Notes: generated from the letters alone by a model not told the origin. A stretch of 64,000 nucleotides of DNA from CAYRFF01 sp964436125 (GCA_964436125.1 CAYTBT010000005.1:1-64000), one strand, 5' to 3'. Positions 9,065 to 18,091 are shown, counted from the first letter of the stretch. A program made the numbers and translations.

Positions 9065-9783
9065 AGGTAACGGACATAAGTCGTCATTTTCCCTGCTTCT
9101 AGCTCAATTATCCTTATCCCTATATCGTAAGTCAACACCTTGAATTCTTCCTTTCGCTCGTCAATCTGCATATATAGCGATGGGGTACAATGGATTGAGT
9201 ATTCTCGTGTATATACAGAACGCTCATTGTGGTAATGTCCACAGAATATATGTACCGGTCGCTCGGTTTCTCGGAGGACACGCTGTATTTTTTCAGCTTC
9301 CGCAAATGGATAGCGACTGTCCATCATAGGCACTCCGATTTTAATCGGTGGATGGTGCATAAACACAAGAAGCGGAGCATTTACACGCAGGCCCGCAAAT
9401 CGCTCAAGCACATCATATTCCTGAGTGCTGAGATGCGCATTGCCGGAATTCAGATAGAGCAGGCTACAGCTTTTCAACTTCTCTGCCGGATAAAATGCAC
9501 TTTCTCCTCTGCGTGCAATCATATTTTTTATCAATCCCTGTGAATCGTGATTCCCATCAATAAATCGCAGTGGAATATCAATATCTGCAATTTTCTCTTC
9601 AAGGCTTTCATAAATTTCTGTCGCAGGATCTGCGAAGCAGATATCCCCACTGAAAACAATTAAATCCGGATTATAACTCATGGCCATATCAAGAGCCAGA
9701 TCGAGATTTTTCCATGTATCAACTCCACGACTATCTTCATCTCGTGTCGGTAAATGCATATCGCTTATCTGAATTATGCGCAT
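9040..9783 (-). CDS. calcineurin-like metallophosphoesterase (CpdA/Icc-like)
   Basis: The 247-aa protein has all dimetal phosphoesterase motifs in order: D-x-H at 8-10, GD at 46-47, GNHD at 77-80, HH at 143-144 and GHYH at 182-185. This arrangement is typical of the class III cyclic nucleotide phosphodiesterase (CpdA/Icc) group, but related enzymes hydrolyse other phosphodiesters, so the substrate is open. No signal peptide is seen, so it is cytoplasmic. It lies 3 bp downstream of the YgjP-like gene and is probably cotranscribed with prfC and ygjP. The 3' end overlaps the convergent wzy-like gene by 25 bp. Confidence 0.8.
   Translation of the reverse strand: MRIIQISDMHLPTRDEDSRGVDTWKNLDLALDMAMSYNPDLIVFSGDICFADPATEIYESLEEKIADIDIPLRFIDGNHDSQGLIKNMIARRGESAFYPAEKLKSCSLLYLNSGNAHLSTQEYDVLERFAGLRVNAPLLVFMHHPPIKIGVPMMDSRYPFAEAEKIQRVLRETERPVHIFCGHYHNERSVYTREYSIHCTPSLYMQIDERKEEFKVLTYDIGIRIIELEAGKMTTYVRYLHRPSPSA
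9296..9307 (+). repeat. 12-bp dispersed motif, site 2
   Basis: GCTTCCGCAAAT, inside the phosphoesterase gene; the coding strand reads through it as FAEA. Confidence 0.75.
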
Positions 9784-9786
9784 CGT

Positions 9787-10539
9787 TTAATTTTCCGTTT
9801 TTATAAAGTTTACCTTACTTCCATTCTTTTTTATCCATGCTTCAGCATCTCCATAATCCGGCATAGCTTTTTCAACCAATCTCCAGAATTTCCATGAGTG
9901 ATTCATTTCCAGCCTGTGTGCCAGCTCGTGAATAATAACATAATCAATCACATATTCCGGACAGAGAAGCAATCTTGTCGAGAAATTCAGATTTCCCTTG
10001 CTGCTACATGAACCCCACCTGCTCCTGATATTTTTCAATTTTACAGCATCATAACTAATCTTAAATGTTCTCTGATTAATCTCCGCTACTCTTCTCGAGA
10101 ACTTGTGAATATATTTCTTGGCAAGGAGTTTACTTATGAGTTTCATCGCCTCTTGTTTTCTCTGATAAAGCGAGAGTCCTTCAGCAATCGTAAGGCTCAT
10201 AATATCATCCTTGTAATTTCCTTGAGCGATCATTTCATCCGTATATAAAATCTTTACCTTTTGCTTCTCGTCCAAGATTGTCAAATCATATTCATCGGGC
10301 AATTCTTCAATAAGGATGTGATCAACTGCCTCAGGTCTTTCCTTTAAAAGATTGGATAGCCAGTCCTTTGCCCAGTTTATCTGCCTTGTTCTATCTGCTT
10401 TATTGAAAAATTCCGGGATACGGACAAGAATGCTTTTCTTTCCGATGGAGGTTCTCGAGCTTTTTCTGTATTCAAAATGGATCTTGGCGGGGATTTTCTT
10501 TCCTTGAATAATCCACACATCATGGTACTGGGAGCTCAT
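9787..10539 (-). CDS. YgjP-like (M48-related) metal-dependent hydrolase
   Basis: The 250-aa protein carries WGSCSSKGNLNFSTRLL followed by IIHELAHRLEMNHSWKFW. This gives the HExxH zinc motif with a downstream His, the signature of the YgjP/DUF45 metallopeptidase-like family. The N-terminal half resembles the beta-rich DUF45 region. Family members are described as metal-dependent hydrolases, and the true substrate is uncertain. ATG 10539 is the preferred start: it overlaps the prfC stop in an ATGA arrangement, suggesting translational coupling, while a TTG 3 nt upstream is weaker. It is probably in one transcript with prfC and the phosphoesterase. Confidence 0.75.
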   Translation of the reverse strand: MSSQYHDVWIIQGKKIPAKIHFEYRKSSRTSIGKKSILVRIPEFFNKADRTRQINWAKDWLSNLLKERPEAVDHILIEELPDEYDLTILDEKQKVKILYTDEMIAQGNYKDDIMSLTIAEGLSLYQRKQEAMKLISKLLAKKYIHKFSRRVAEINQRTFKISYDAVKLKNIRSRWGSCSSKGNLNFSTRLLLCPEYVIDYVIIHELAHRLEMNHSWKFWRLVEKAMPDYGDAEAWIKKNGSKVNFIKTEN

Positions 10540-12119
10540 CAAAATTCAGATTTAAAATGAAATTGAATATCGGGAAATTCATCTTGCGCCATTTTTAACA
10601 TCCACTTGGATTCTGCGAGGAAAACGAGCTTGCCATCTTTATCACGAGCGAGATCCCTTGATCGTCTAGAGATAAAATCTTCCATTGCTTGCTTGCTATC
10701 TGCACTTATCCAGCAAGCTTTCTCCAGTCTTACCGGTTCATAGCTACATGAAGCATTGTATTCATGTTTCAGGCGGTACTGAATTACTTCAAATTGTAGT
10801 GCTCCTACCGTACCTATAATTTTTCTGCCGTTTCCTTCCTTGATGAAAAGCTGAGCGACACCTTCATCCATCAGCTGATCAAGTCCCTTATCAAGCTGCT
10901 TGTGCTTGAGCGGATCTTGATTTTCCACATAGCGGAATTGCTCCGGTGAGAATGCAGGAATTCCTTTAAAGTGAAGCTCTTCACCACTGGTAATCGTATC
11001 GCCAATGATAAAATTTCCCGGATCGTACAGGCCGACAATGTCTCCGGGATACGCTTCATCGATGATTTCTTTCTTGGAAGCCATAAATGCAGTGGGATTG
11101 GCAAATTTTAACTTGCGGTCATGCCTCGTGTGGTAATACTTGTGATTGGCTTCAAACTTTCCGCTGACTATCCTGCAGAAGGCGATTCTGTCGCGGTGTC
11201 GCGGATCCATATTGGCATGAATCTTAAAGATAAAACCGGTGAAATCCTCTTCATTGGGATAGACAATCCGTTCCTCTGCTTCTCTCGGTAGTGGTGCCGG
11301 CGCAAATTCCACAAAGCAATCCAGCATTTCCTTGACTCCGAAGTTGTTTAAGGCAGAGCCAAAGAAAACGGGAAATTGCTCTCCACTCTTGTACTTCTCC
11401 GGATCAAAATCCGGATACACAATCTCCACCATTTCAATTTCGGAGCGTAACTCCTCGGCAGCGCGTTCTCCGATGATTTCTTCAAGTTCCGGGTCAGATA
11501 AATCCTCAAATTTTATGGTTTCCTCTTCTTGCTGTTTACCATGCGGTTGAAATAAGGCGAGTTGCTTTTCATAGAGGTCATAAACGCCTTGAAAATTCTT
11601 TCCCATGCCGATAGGCCATGAAAGTGGGACGACAGCCATGTCCAGTTTTTCTTCAATTTCATCGAGTAAGGTAATGCCATCCATTCCTTCCCTGTCGAGT
11701 TTGTTGATAAAGACAAGCATAGGTGTATTTCTCATCCGGCATACATTCACGAGTTTTTCCGTCTGCTGCTCAACACCTTTAGCCACGTCGATAACGACGA
11801 TAGCACTGTCCACGGCTGTTAAGGTACGGTAAGTATCTTCCTGAAAATCCTGGTGGCCGGGCGTATCGAGGATATTCACTTTTTTGCCTTTGTAAGGAAA
11901 TGCCATTACGGATGTAGCAACAGAGATACCGCGCTGTTTTTCTATCTCCATGAAATCCGATGTGGCGTGACGCTTAATTTTATTGGACTTGACTGCACCG
12001 GCGGACTGAATTGCCCCACCGAATAAAAGCAGCTTCTCGGTAAGTGTTGTTTTCCCGGCATCCGGATGCGATACAATCCCGAATGTTCTCCTCTTCTCAA
12101 TTTCTTTTTCGTATGCCAT
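10539..12119 (-). CDS. prfC: peptide chain release factor 3
   Basis: RF3 is a translational GTPase that recycles RF1/RF2 from the ribosome after peptide release. The 526-aa sequence has the P-loop SHPDAGKT (17-24), the DTPGHQDF G3 motif and NKLD G4 motif, followed by the RF3-specific domains (NQDPLKHKQLDKGL and QFEVIQYRLKHEYN). Its length matches the family. It heads a minus-strand unit with the YgjP-like and phosphoesterase genes, and a -7 box lies 29 nt upstream. Identification is secure. Confidence 0.95.
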   Translation of the reverse strand: MAYEKEIEKRRTFGIVSHPDAGKTTLTEKLLLFGGAIQSAGAVKSNKIKRHATSDFMEIEKQRGISVATSVMAFPYKGKKVNILDTPGHQDFQEDTYRTLTAVDSAIVVIDVAKGVEQQTEKLVNVCRMRNTPMLVFINKLDREGMDGITLLDEIEEKLDMAVVPLSWPIGMGKNFQGVYDLYEKQLALFQPHGKQQEEETIKFEDLSDPELEEIIGERAAEELRSEIEMVEIVYPDFDPEKYKSGEQFPVFFGSALNNFGVKEMLDCFVEFAPAPLPREAEERIVYPNEEDFTGFIFKIHANMDPRHRDRIAFCRIVSGKFEANHKYYHTRHDRKLKFANPTAFMASKKEIIDEAYPGDIVGLYDPGNFIIGDTITSGEELHFKGIPAFSPEQFRYVENQDPLKHKQLDKGLDQLMDEGVAQLFIKEGNGRKIIGTVGALQFEVIQYRLKHEYNASCSYEPVRLEKACWISADSKQAMEDFISRRSRDLARDKDGKLVFLAESKWMLKMAQDEFPDIQFHFKSEF

Positions 12120-12148
12120 TTATTCTTATCCTATCGATTTTAAGTGTG

Positions 12149-12156
12149 CAAAAGTA
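12149..12156 (-). promoter_or_regulatory. -7 box of prfC
   Basis: The minus strand reads TACTTTTG, a full TAnnTTTG match, 29 nt before the prfC ATG. Confidence 0.6.
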
Positions 12157-12285
12157 CGAAAAAATAAGGCGGCATTGAATAATGAGATTAGGAAATATTC
12201 AGAGTGTAATAGATTCAAGCATCAGCGCATAAAAGGCATAAATATTGAGGGATTTAAGTGTTGAGTGAATCATTCTAGGGTAGTT

Positions 12286-12301
12286 TATGTATATTTACAT
12301 A
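12286..12301 (+). promoter_or_regulatory. inverted repeat overlapping a -7-like box before the PIN cassette
   Basis: TATGTA and TACATA form 6-bp arms around a 4-bp spacer, and TATATTTA (12290-12297) lies within them. The site is about 55 nt before the first cassette gene, a sensible place for an autoregulatory operator. The -33 element is not clear. Confidence 0.35.
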
Positions 12302-12355
12302 GAAACTCAGCTGTAGAAATTACAGTTAAGTAGGTAAGTAATAAAATTTTTAAAT

Positions 12356-13132
12356 GTGGAGAAGATTGGGAAAATAGAGATTAAGGTTACTGGAAAGGTC
12401 GGAAACAAGAACTTAAATCCACAGAATTATGACATCAGATATCTTGTAGATATCTTAAAAGATGTTCAATATCTACTTTATCCTAATAGTAAAGACAGAC
12501 CATTAATTTCATATAATATTAAAGAAGGTTCTGTGACGCATATTTTCAATACGACTACTCAAGGGATTATTTCATTTAGTGCAATTTTGGAAAATGTTAA
12601 GGAAAGTAAGTCTATTGATTTTCTAGAACATAAAACTGCACGAGCAATAGAAAATATTCAAGAACTGGCACTGAAAAAAGAATATCGCTTTGAATTCTCA
12701 ACTTCAATAAAAAGAGAAGTAGAATTAATTATCGATGCAAGTACTCATTTTTTCCGTTCAGAAGACATCTGGGTTGATGCTGAATTTTATTTCTATGGGA
12801 CATTGACCAATGCAGGAGGGAAAAATAAAGCCAATATCCATCTCGATACAGCTGAGTATGGTTCAATTATTATTGATACCGGTAAAGATTTTCTTGCAGA
12901 GAAGGAAGAAAATATTTTGTATAAAAAGCTAGGAGTAAGAGCAATAGGAAAACAAAATATTGATACTGGTGAAATTGATACAAGTTCTCTTAAGTTAATT
13001 GAATTCATAGACTATAATCCAAAATATGATCCTGAGTATTTAGATTCACTTATTGAAAAGGCAAAAGGTAGTTGGAAAGATATTGATACAGATAAATGGC
13101 TTCATGAGATAAGAGGAACCTATGATGGATAG
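12356..13132 (+). CDS. conserved-looking 258-aa protein paired with a PIN nuclease
   Basis: I do not recognise a named domain. The protein is soluble, with no signal peptide or membrane segment, and mixed alpha/beta. An N-terminal region (IGKIEIKVTGKVGN) is followed by a VTHIF/IISFSAIL stretch, a helical region (about 80-110), and a beta-rich second half with WVDAEFYFYGTLTNAGGKNKAN and a possible second beta domain. It ends in an acidic, Trp-rich tail (SWKDIDTDKWLHEIRGTYDG). The start is GTG at 12356; no in-frame ATG exists nearby. Its last 11 nt overlap the PIN gene, so the two are translationally coupled. Both are visibly more A+T-rich than the flanking genes and run opposite to them, suggesting transfer. 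An antitoxin or RNA-binding partner role is inference. Confidence 0.6.
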   Translation: MEKIGKIEIKVTGKVGNKNLNPQNYDIRYLVDILKDVQYLLYPNSKDRPLISYNIKEGSVTHIFNTTTQGIISFSAILENVKESKSIDFLEHKTARAIENIQELALKKEYRFEFSTSIKREVELIIDASTHFFRSEDIWVDAEFYFYGTLTNAGGKNKANIHLDTAEYGSIIIDTGKDFLAEKEENILYKKLGVRAIGKQNIDTGEIDTSSLKLIEFIDYNPKYDPEYLDSLIEKAKGSWKDIDTDKWLHEIRGTYDG

Positions 13133-13604
13133 TGTACTAGTAGATACGAGCTTTTTTATCCGGTTATTAAATCGACAGGATAGATTACATGAAAACGCAA
13201 AGGGTTATTTTAAGTACTTCCTTGAAAAAGATATTATTCTTAAAATCTCAACTATAAGCATCGCAGAATATTGTGTGAGAGGGAAAGTGGATGAGCTCCC
13301 TTTGAAAAATTTACAAATTGTGCCTTTTAATTTTAATCATACAATAAGAACTGGAGAATTTGCCGATGTAATCTTTGAGGAAAATAAAATTGCAAAAGCA
13401 AAATTAAAGCCACGCGCCATAATCCCCAATGACTCAAAGCTATTTGCTCAAGCTGATTTAGACGAGGATGTTGATTATTTTATCACCTCAGATTCTAGAT
13501 CATTGAATACATTAAAGACTTTAAAGAAAAACAAAAATCCGCGATTTAATATTATTGATATTTCTACTCCCCATAACAAAGCATTCGGCATACTGGACTT
13601 ATAA
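13122..13604 (+). CDS. PIN-domain protein (probable ribonuclease, VapC-like)
   Basis: PIN domains are Mg-dependent ribonucleases, many of them toxins cutting tRNA or rRNA. This 160-aa protein shows the expected acidic residues: D8 in VLVDTSFF, E49 in SIAEY, D104 in NDSKLFAQA and D124 in FITSDSRS. All four are kept, so it should be active. Two ATGs stand together at 13122 and 13125. The coupling to the preceding 258-aa gene and the low GC suggest a mobile toxin-like cassette, but the partner is about three times larger than normal VapB antitoxins. A non-toxin role, such as RNA processing with a dedicated partner, is possible. Confidence 0.8.
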   Translation: MMDSVLVDTSFFIRLLNRQDRLHENAKGYFKYFLEKDIILKISTISIAEYCVRGKVDELPLKNLQIVPFNFNHTIRTGEFADVIFEENKIAKAKLKPRAIIPNDSKLFAQADLDEDVDYFITSDSRSLNTLKTLKKNKNPRFNIIDISTPHNKAFGILDL

Positions 13605-13625
13605 ATCCTTCCTCAACCGCCTCTT

Positions 13626-15491
13626 TTACTGTGGTCGTATTTTACTTTGCTTTTCTTTACCCTCCATTTGCGTAAGCTGAAAGATTATGCCATTGCTATA
13701 CACCGGATTTAGGTCATCAATACTTATAGGTCGTTGTTCAATAAGCCAGTCAAATTCCGGCAGACGCATATTCAGATGGTTGACGGTCATCGGCAATACA
13801 GAGCCGGTGGGTTGAGCGTAATACGTTGTGACCTTCATCTCGCCATCATTCAGGAATATGCGCAGGCTAGCGGAGCTTATTTCGGCGACACCGGTATAAG
13901 CATTTTCATCGTCCTTGATATAGTAAATCGACTGGACATTGGACTTGAAGTCGATGTATTGGAGCTCATTTTCTGTGAAATATCCCCTGATATACTTGCC
14001 GGAAATCTGATTAAAGAGTTCTGCGACTTCATGCTGAATGATAATCGCGTGTTCACGGATAAAAAAGCTTTCCATACCGTCCTTATTCAGATGTGCTGTG
14101 ATGGTATCGCCTTTCAATTGCATCGTATCCGACCAGATAACCGGAGAATAATAAAAATTGATGATGGAATCGAGACTGTTGTACACAAGGCTGTCGCAGA
14201 TCGCCTGAAAGTCTCTGCTGAGAATCTTCACATTGTAAAATGCCTTGACGAGTCTGCCGGTATCACTCTTCAGGGAATCGGAATAAATTTCCCGGGATAC
14301 GACGGAGTCTGCGCTGAGAAAAGTCGTATCCTTCTTGTCTTCCGACAAAAAATACAAGAGTGGCCTGCCTTGCGAGGTCTCAATATAACCGAGGCTGTCG
14401 CGATAGGTCACTTTGCGGCCGAGAATTGCATAGCCTTCCGCAGTATCTTGTACCATGACTTTCTTGTAAAGGATATTGGACTGCGTGAGCGTGTCAAAGT
14501 AGGCATTTTCCGCATCAATAATCCGGGAACCACTGAGGACATGAAAATTCCCTGCGGTCTGGTATCGTTCCGTTTCGGTATTGTAGTGAATTGTATCGCC
14601 GGTGATATCCTCTTCCTCGGTATGCACCTCGGCATTCCGGTATAGCGAAGCTATCTTGGTCGAGTCATTGTACACCATGACATTTGCGGAAGCATCAACA
14701 GTAGGTGTGTGATAGTGGGGCTTATCGCCCAAGAGAGTAACCTTGTGCAAGGTGCCTTCATAGAGCATGGAATCGGCAGTAATTAATTTGTCGCCTTCCT
14801 TGTACTGCACATTGTACTTGAGGAATGCCACCTCATTGCGGAGATCGTAATAGCCGCCCTCACAATAAATGAGCGCATCCTCCTGCTTTATAATCGTGGG
14901 ACCGAGAAAATAGGCAATATTGAGCGCAGCATTATAGCGCATGCTATCGGTTTTCATGACAACTTGTGGATGGATAAGCTCGACCGTATCGCGGAAGAAT
15001 GCAATGTCCGTCTTGACATCGTAGGTGCCGTAATAACTCGTGAGCTGAGCCTCGTCATCGGTCAATAAGCCGAATGTATCGTACACGGCCACCTTGCTAT
15101 CGACATTGTACTGAAGTTGTGTCGTAAAGAACTTTCTCCCGCGGTCATTCAAGACGACATTACTCTTCAAGGTCGCAATGTCCGATGCTGCTTTATAGTC
15201 CAATGTATCGGAATAGATATACAGGGAATCGCCTTGTTTTATCACAATATCTTGCGTGGCATGGATATCATCGTCGGGATAAAGCTTGAGAAACTGACTG
15301 AAAAACTGTGTACTATCGATATGTACCTCAACATCACCTTGTAACTTTCTGAGGAATCCATCCGGCGTACGGTTAATTTCAATGGATTGGGAATGGATAA
15401 TCTTGACTTCTGAGCCCGTCGTATCTTGTGCGGATACGGAACAAGCCATCGCAAGTATTATGCAGATAAATATGTAGCGCAAATTCTCCAT
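13626..15491 (-). CDS. OstA/LptA-like periplasmic protein
   Basis: The 621-aa product has a signal peptide (about 1-21, ending VSAQ) and repeated short beta-strand motifs of the OstA (LptA/LptD N-terminal) type. Examples are LQGDVEVHIDSTQF, GDSLYIYSDTLDY and ITADSMLYEG, reiterated over residues 30-500. In lipopolysaccharide transport such beta-jellyroll repeats form the bridge that carries LPS across the periplasm. There is no C-terminal barrel, so it is not full LptD; large OstA-like proteins of this form are common in Bacteroidota. It starts 1 nt after the end of the upstream oxidoreductase gene, so they are cotranscribed. The involvement in LPS transport is family inference. Confidence 0.75.
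   Translation of the reverse strand: MENLRYIFICIILAMACSVSAQDTTGSEVKIIHSQSIEINRTPDGFLRKLQGDVEVHIDSTQFFSQFLKLYPDDDIHATQDIVIKQGDSLYIYSDTLDYKAASDIATLKSNVVLNDRGRKFFTTQLQYNVDSKVAVYDTFGLLTDDEAQLTSYYGTYDVKTDIAFFRDTVELIHPQVVMKTDSMRYNAALNIAYFLGPTIIKQEDALIYCEGGYYDLRNEVAFLKYNVQYKEGDKLITADSMLYEGTLHKVTLLGDKPHYHTPTVDASANVMVYNDSTKIASLYRNAEVHTEEEDITGDTIHYNTETERYQTAGNFHVLSGSRIIDAENAYFDTLTQSNILYKKVMVQDTAEGYAILGRKVTYRDSLGYIETSQGRPLLYFLSEDKKDTTFLSADSVVSREIYSDSLKSDTGRLVKAFYNVKILSRDFQAICDSLVYNSLDSIINFYYSPVIWSDTMQLKGDTITAHLNKDGMESFFIREHAIIIQHEVAELFNQISGKYIRGYFTENELQYIDFKSNVQSIYYIKDDENAYTGVAEISSASLRIFLNDGEMKVTTYYAQPTGSVLPMTVNHLNMRLPEFDWLIEQRPISIDDLNPVYSNGIIFQLTQMEGKEKQSKIRPQ
13666..13677 (-). repeat. 12-bp dispersed motif, site 3
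   Basis: ATTTGCGTAAGC on the plus strand, in the 3' end of the OstA-like gene. Confidence 0.75.
14682..14693 (-). repeat. 12-bp dispersed motif, site 4
   Basis: Inside the OstA-like gene, read as ASAN by the coding strand. Confidence 0.75.
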
Positions 15492-16616
15492 TTATTCCAG
15501 TTCTATCTCTTTTCCGGTACTGTAACCGTGATGTAAAGCTCTCGCGACGCCCATGCCGCCATACCGACCGGTATATAGAATATTTTTGTCGAGCTTTTCA
15601 ATCAAGGGATTGCCATCTTTCCCCGATGTAATTATGCCGCTCCACTGCCATACCGGCTTGTCGGGAAGCTCAAAATTCAATAATTTCTCCTTACAGCCGC
15701 GAAGATAATGTAGAATCTTTTCATTGGAGCCAAATTCTGCATGAGCTTCTGTTTCTGCATCGATATTCCTACCTCCGCCGACGAGAAAATACCCATCCAA
15801 TGCCCGCATATACACATAACCTTTATCGTAATGGATATTGGACTTCATGTCGATGTCCGCCTTGTACAATGTAACGATATTCCGTGCCGGCCGGACATCA
15901 TCGAGGTTCTCTTGAAAGGCATTGGTCGTGAGAATAAGCTTACGAGTATCGGTGTGAAAGGCATCATTGATGGTCATTTCAACGCAATTGCCATTCTGTT
16001 GATAATCGCTAAGTGTACAATTCTGTACAATTTCAATGTTCAGCTTCCGCAAATGCTTTTTCAAGGCATTCCACAACATTCCGGGATGAATCTGCCCTTC
16101 CGCCTGGCAAAATAATACCTCTCTGCAGTCTGTCCAGGTAACATGCCGCGATTCCCAGACCAGTTCCGGTGAAATATCGGCCAATAATCGATTAATAGCA
16201 GGCAATGCTTGCAAAACCGATCTACGGATTTCTTCATTATCAATAATTTCATAAGCACCGTGCATACCGATAGGTATGTGGAGTTTTTTACAGATATGTT
16301 TTAAGAAAGCAGCACCTTCCCATCGCTTGCGTATATCGGACATAGCATCTTTTTCACCGATTGTAGTCATTGCATCGAGAACTTCACTCGGACTACCGAA
16401 GCAGAGGAAACCGGCATTCTTGGTAGAAGCAGCAGTGCCCATCGGAAGTTGTTCAATGATGAGGATATGTGCATCGGGTAATTTTTCTCTCAAGCCCATA
16501 GCCATCCCTATTCCCGTAAAGCCTGCTCCTACGATGCAGTAGTCAAGCCTTTCTGGAAAAATTGCATCATAATCCCAGTATGAAGCTTTATACATATTAT
16601 GGAAGAATGAACTCAT
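15492..16616 (-). CDS. FAD-dependent oxidoreductase (DAO family)
   Basis: The 374-aa protein has an N-terminal FAD-binding motif (DYCIVGAGFTGIGMA, with E of IIEQ some 25 residues later) and the GTAASTKNAGFL segment typical of DAO/glycine-oxidase-like proteins. A late C-terminal GRYGGMGVARALHHGYSTG closes the FAD fold. The substrate is probably an amino acid or amine, but cannot be read from sequence. I chose ATG 16616, because the extension upstream (to 16715) is unlike the family and overlaps the divergent gene. It is the first gene of a unit with the OstA-like gene, which begins immediately after its stop. Confidence 0.75.
   Translation of the reverse strand: MSSFFHNMYKASYWDYDAIFPERLDYCIVGAGFTGIGMAMGLREKLPDAHILIIEQLPMGTAASTKNAGFLCFGSPSEVLDAMTTIGEKDAMSDIRKRWEGAAFLKHICKKLHIPIGMHGAYEIIDNEEIRRSVLQALPAINRLLADISPELVWESRHVTWTDCREVLFCQAEGQIHPGMLWNALKKHLRKLNIEIVQNCTLSDYQQNGNCVEMTINDAFHTDTRKLILTTNAFQENLDDVRPARNIVTLYKADIDMKSNIHYDKGYVYMRALDGYFLVGGGRNIDAETEAHAEFGSNEKILHYLRGCKEKLLNFELPDKPVWQWSGIITSGKDGNPLIEKLDKNILYTGRYGGMGVARALHHGYSTGKEIELE
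16043..16054 (+). repeat. 12-bp dispersed motif, site 5
   Basis: Inside the FAD oxidoreductase gene; the coding strand reads it as LRKL, a different frame from most other sites. Confidence 0.75.
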
Positions 16617-16693
16617 TTCCGATATTTGCGATTCTTTTAATAAAGAGGTAAAAATACAAGATATACAATATACAACGATTAAAGGCATAGAGA

Positions 16694-17134
16694 ATGTTAC
16701 AACGCATACAGACAATATTTCTTATGATAGCCGTACTGGCATTCGGCAGCTTATTTTACTTTCCATTTGCATCGACGGAGACGGCTTATGAAAACTTTCT
16801 ATCCGATAAGATCTATAATTTATTGGATTTGCCGGGCTTGATGGTAGTGGTGATTGTAGCTATTGTCATCACTATGTTATCTATACTTCTATTTAAAAAT
16901 AGAGGTTTCCAGATAAAGCTGGCTTGGCTATCTATTGTATTTGGCATAGTGATTCCCGTCTGGGCAATGCTTGAATTCTACCTGACAACGCAAGAACAAG
17001 GACTGGAGGATATTCAATATTCTCTGGGAGCCGGTATTTTTATCCCTATTGTCATCATCGTAGCGCTTATCCTTGCCGTCCGCAATATTAAAAAGGACGA
17101 TAAGCTGGTGAAGTCGATGGATAGACTCAGATGA
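16694..17134 (+). CDS. DUF4293 family membrane protein
   Basis: The 146-aa protein has four hydrophobic segments (about 5-25, 47-67, 75-95, 110-130). Its start MLQRIQTIFL and its end KDDKLVKSMDRLR are characteristic of DUF4293, a small four-helix membrane family of Bacteroidota with no known function. It is divergent from the FAD oxidoreductase gene with about 77 bp between starts. A gene for an NTF2-like secreted protein follows after about 66 bp. Confidence 0.75.
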   Translation: MLQRIQTIFLMIAVLAFGSLFYFPFASTETAYENFLSDKIYNLLDLPGLMVVVIVAIVITMLSILLFKNRGFQIKLAWLSIVFGIVIPVWAMLEFYLTTQEQGLEDIQYSLGAGIFIPIVIIVALILAVRNIKKDDKLVKSMDRLR

Positions 17135-17200
17135 CTTGTGCCGGCTTCACCGGAACTGCTCGTCGGAGGTCGTATTTTTATGGCTAAAAGTGCTTTATCT

Positions 17201-17731
17201 ATGAAAAGGTATTTCATAAGTCTCTTGATACTTACAATGAATATTGCTTCAGTCGAGGCTAGTATTCAGGCTGTCTCCTCAATTAATTATGTGGGGCCGA
17301 CCGATTCACTGAAAGGACTTGAACAAGGCATTCAAGAACTTATCGACCGATGGCATCAAGCCGCGACCGATGCGGATATCGACGCTTACTTTAACTTATT
17401 GGCTGAAAATAGTATCTTTCTCGGTACCGATCCGGCAGAAGACTGGACAAAAGATGAGTTCTATGCAGCGGTGAAAGAAGCATTTGCGGAAGCTCCGGCA
17501 TGGGATTTCACAGCTTCCGACCGACATTTACGATGGATTGTCCCGGGAAAAGTCATCCATTTCTACGAAAAACTCGACACCTGGATGGGACCTTGCCGTG
17601 GGAGTGGACTCGTTGAAAAAATCAAGGGTGAATGGAAGATCACCTTCTACAACCTCTCCAACACTATTCCCAATAAAATCGTCAAGGACTATGTGAAGTT
17701 CTATAAGCAGAAGATGAAAGAAAAGGAGTAA
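17201..17731 (+). CDS. secreted SnoaL/NTF2-like protein
   Basis: The 176-aa product starts with a signal peptide (MKRYFISLLILTMNIASVEAS) and then shows one NTF2/SnoaL_3-like cone domain. It includes LIDRWHQAATDADIDAYFNLLAENSIFLGTDPAEDWTKDEF, the usual first helices, and a strand pattern ending GEWKITFYNLSNTIPN. Such domains bind small ligands or act as enzymes; no catalytic residues can be named here. I placed the start at the third in-frame ATG (17201) because the signal peptide begins there. A strong hairpin terminator follows 20 bp after the stop. Confidence 0.7.
   Translation: MKRYFISLLILTMNIASVEASIQAVSSINYVGPTDSLKGLEQGIQELIDRWHQAATDADIDAYFNLLAENSIFLGTDPAEDWTKDEFYAAVKEAFAEAPAWDFTASDRHLRWIVPGKVIHFYEKLDTWMGPCRGSGLVEKIKGEWKITFYNLSNTIPNKIVKDYVKFYKQKMKEKE
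17482..17493 (-). repeat. 12-bp dispersed motif, site 6
   Basis: Inside the NTF2-like gene, read as FAEA in the coding frame. Confidence 0.75.
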
Positions 17732-17749
17732 TACTCTAGTTGAAGCAAG

Positions 17750-17790
17750 CTTACGGATTTGCGATCGGATTGCAAATCTGTAAGTTTTTA
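17750..17790 (+). terminator. intrinsic terminator after the NTF2-like gene
   Basis: A 13-bp stem (CTTACGGATTTGC with GCAAATCTGTAAG, one G-T pair) around a 9-nt loop is followed by TTTTTA. The rest of the gap to 18091 shows only the padR promoter. Confidence 0.85.
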
Positions 17791-18078
17791 TACTATTTTT
17801 TGGATATAAATGGATACAGAATGGATATATTTGTTTTGGGCTTGAATCAATGACTTAGATAGAGTTGTGCGATCACAATAACTTCACTACGCTGAGAGTT
17901 GGCTGATAAAACCGGAACTTTCAATCATTTCCGTATTATTCTACATTCCTATTGTCCCACCTAAACCTTTCTTGTCGCAATTCCTACATCACTTCTGTGG
18001 AGTGTTAAAGTTGTTCTTCTTCATCGAGTAAATTTTAAAAATGACTAGGTAAAACTTCCTATACATAAATAACTTAGG

Positions 18079-18086
18079 TATATTTG
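18079..18086 (+). promoter_or_regulatory. -7 box of the padR operon
   Basis: TATATTTG matches the consensus, and the ATG follows after only 5 nt, so the mRNA is expected to be leaderless or nearly so. Confidence 0.6.
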
Positions 18087-18091
18087 CATCT

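Noticed and set aside
13734..14645. 303-codon open frame on the plus strand
   Set aside because: It is antisense to the OstA-like gene, whose signal peptide and beta repeats are clear. The plus-strand product has no domain, and long antisense frames are common opposite such codon usage.
16617..16715. N-terminal extension of the FAD oxidoreductase
   Set aside because: Unlike the family, runs into the divergent DUF4293 gene, and a good ATG at 16616 sits just before the FAD domain.
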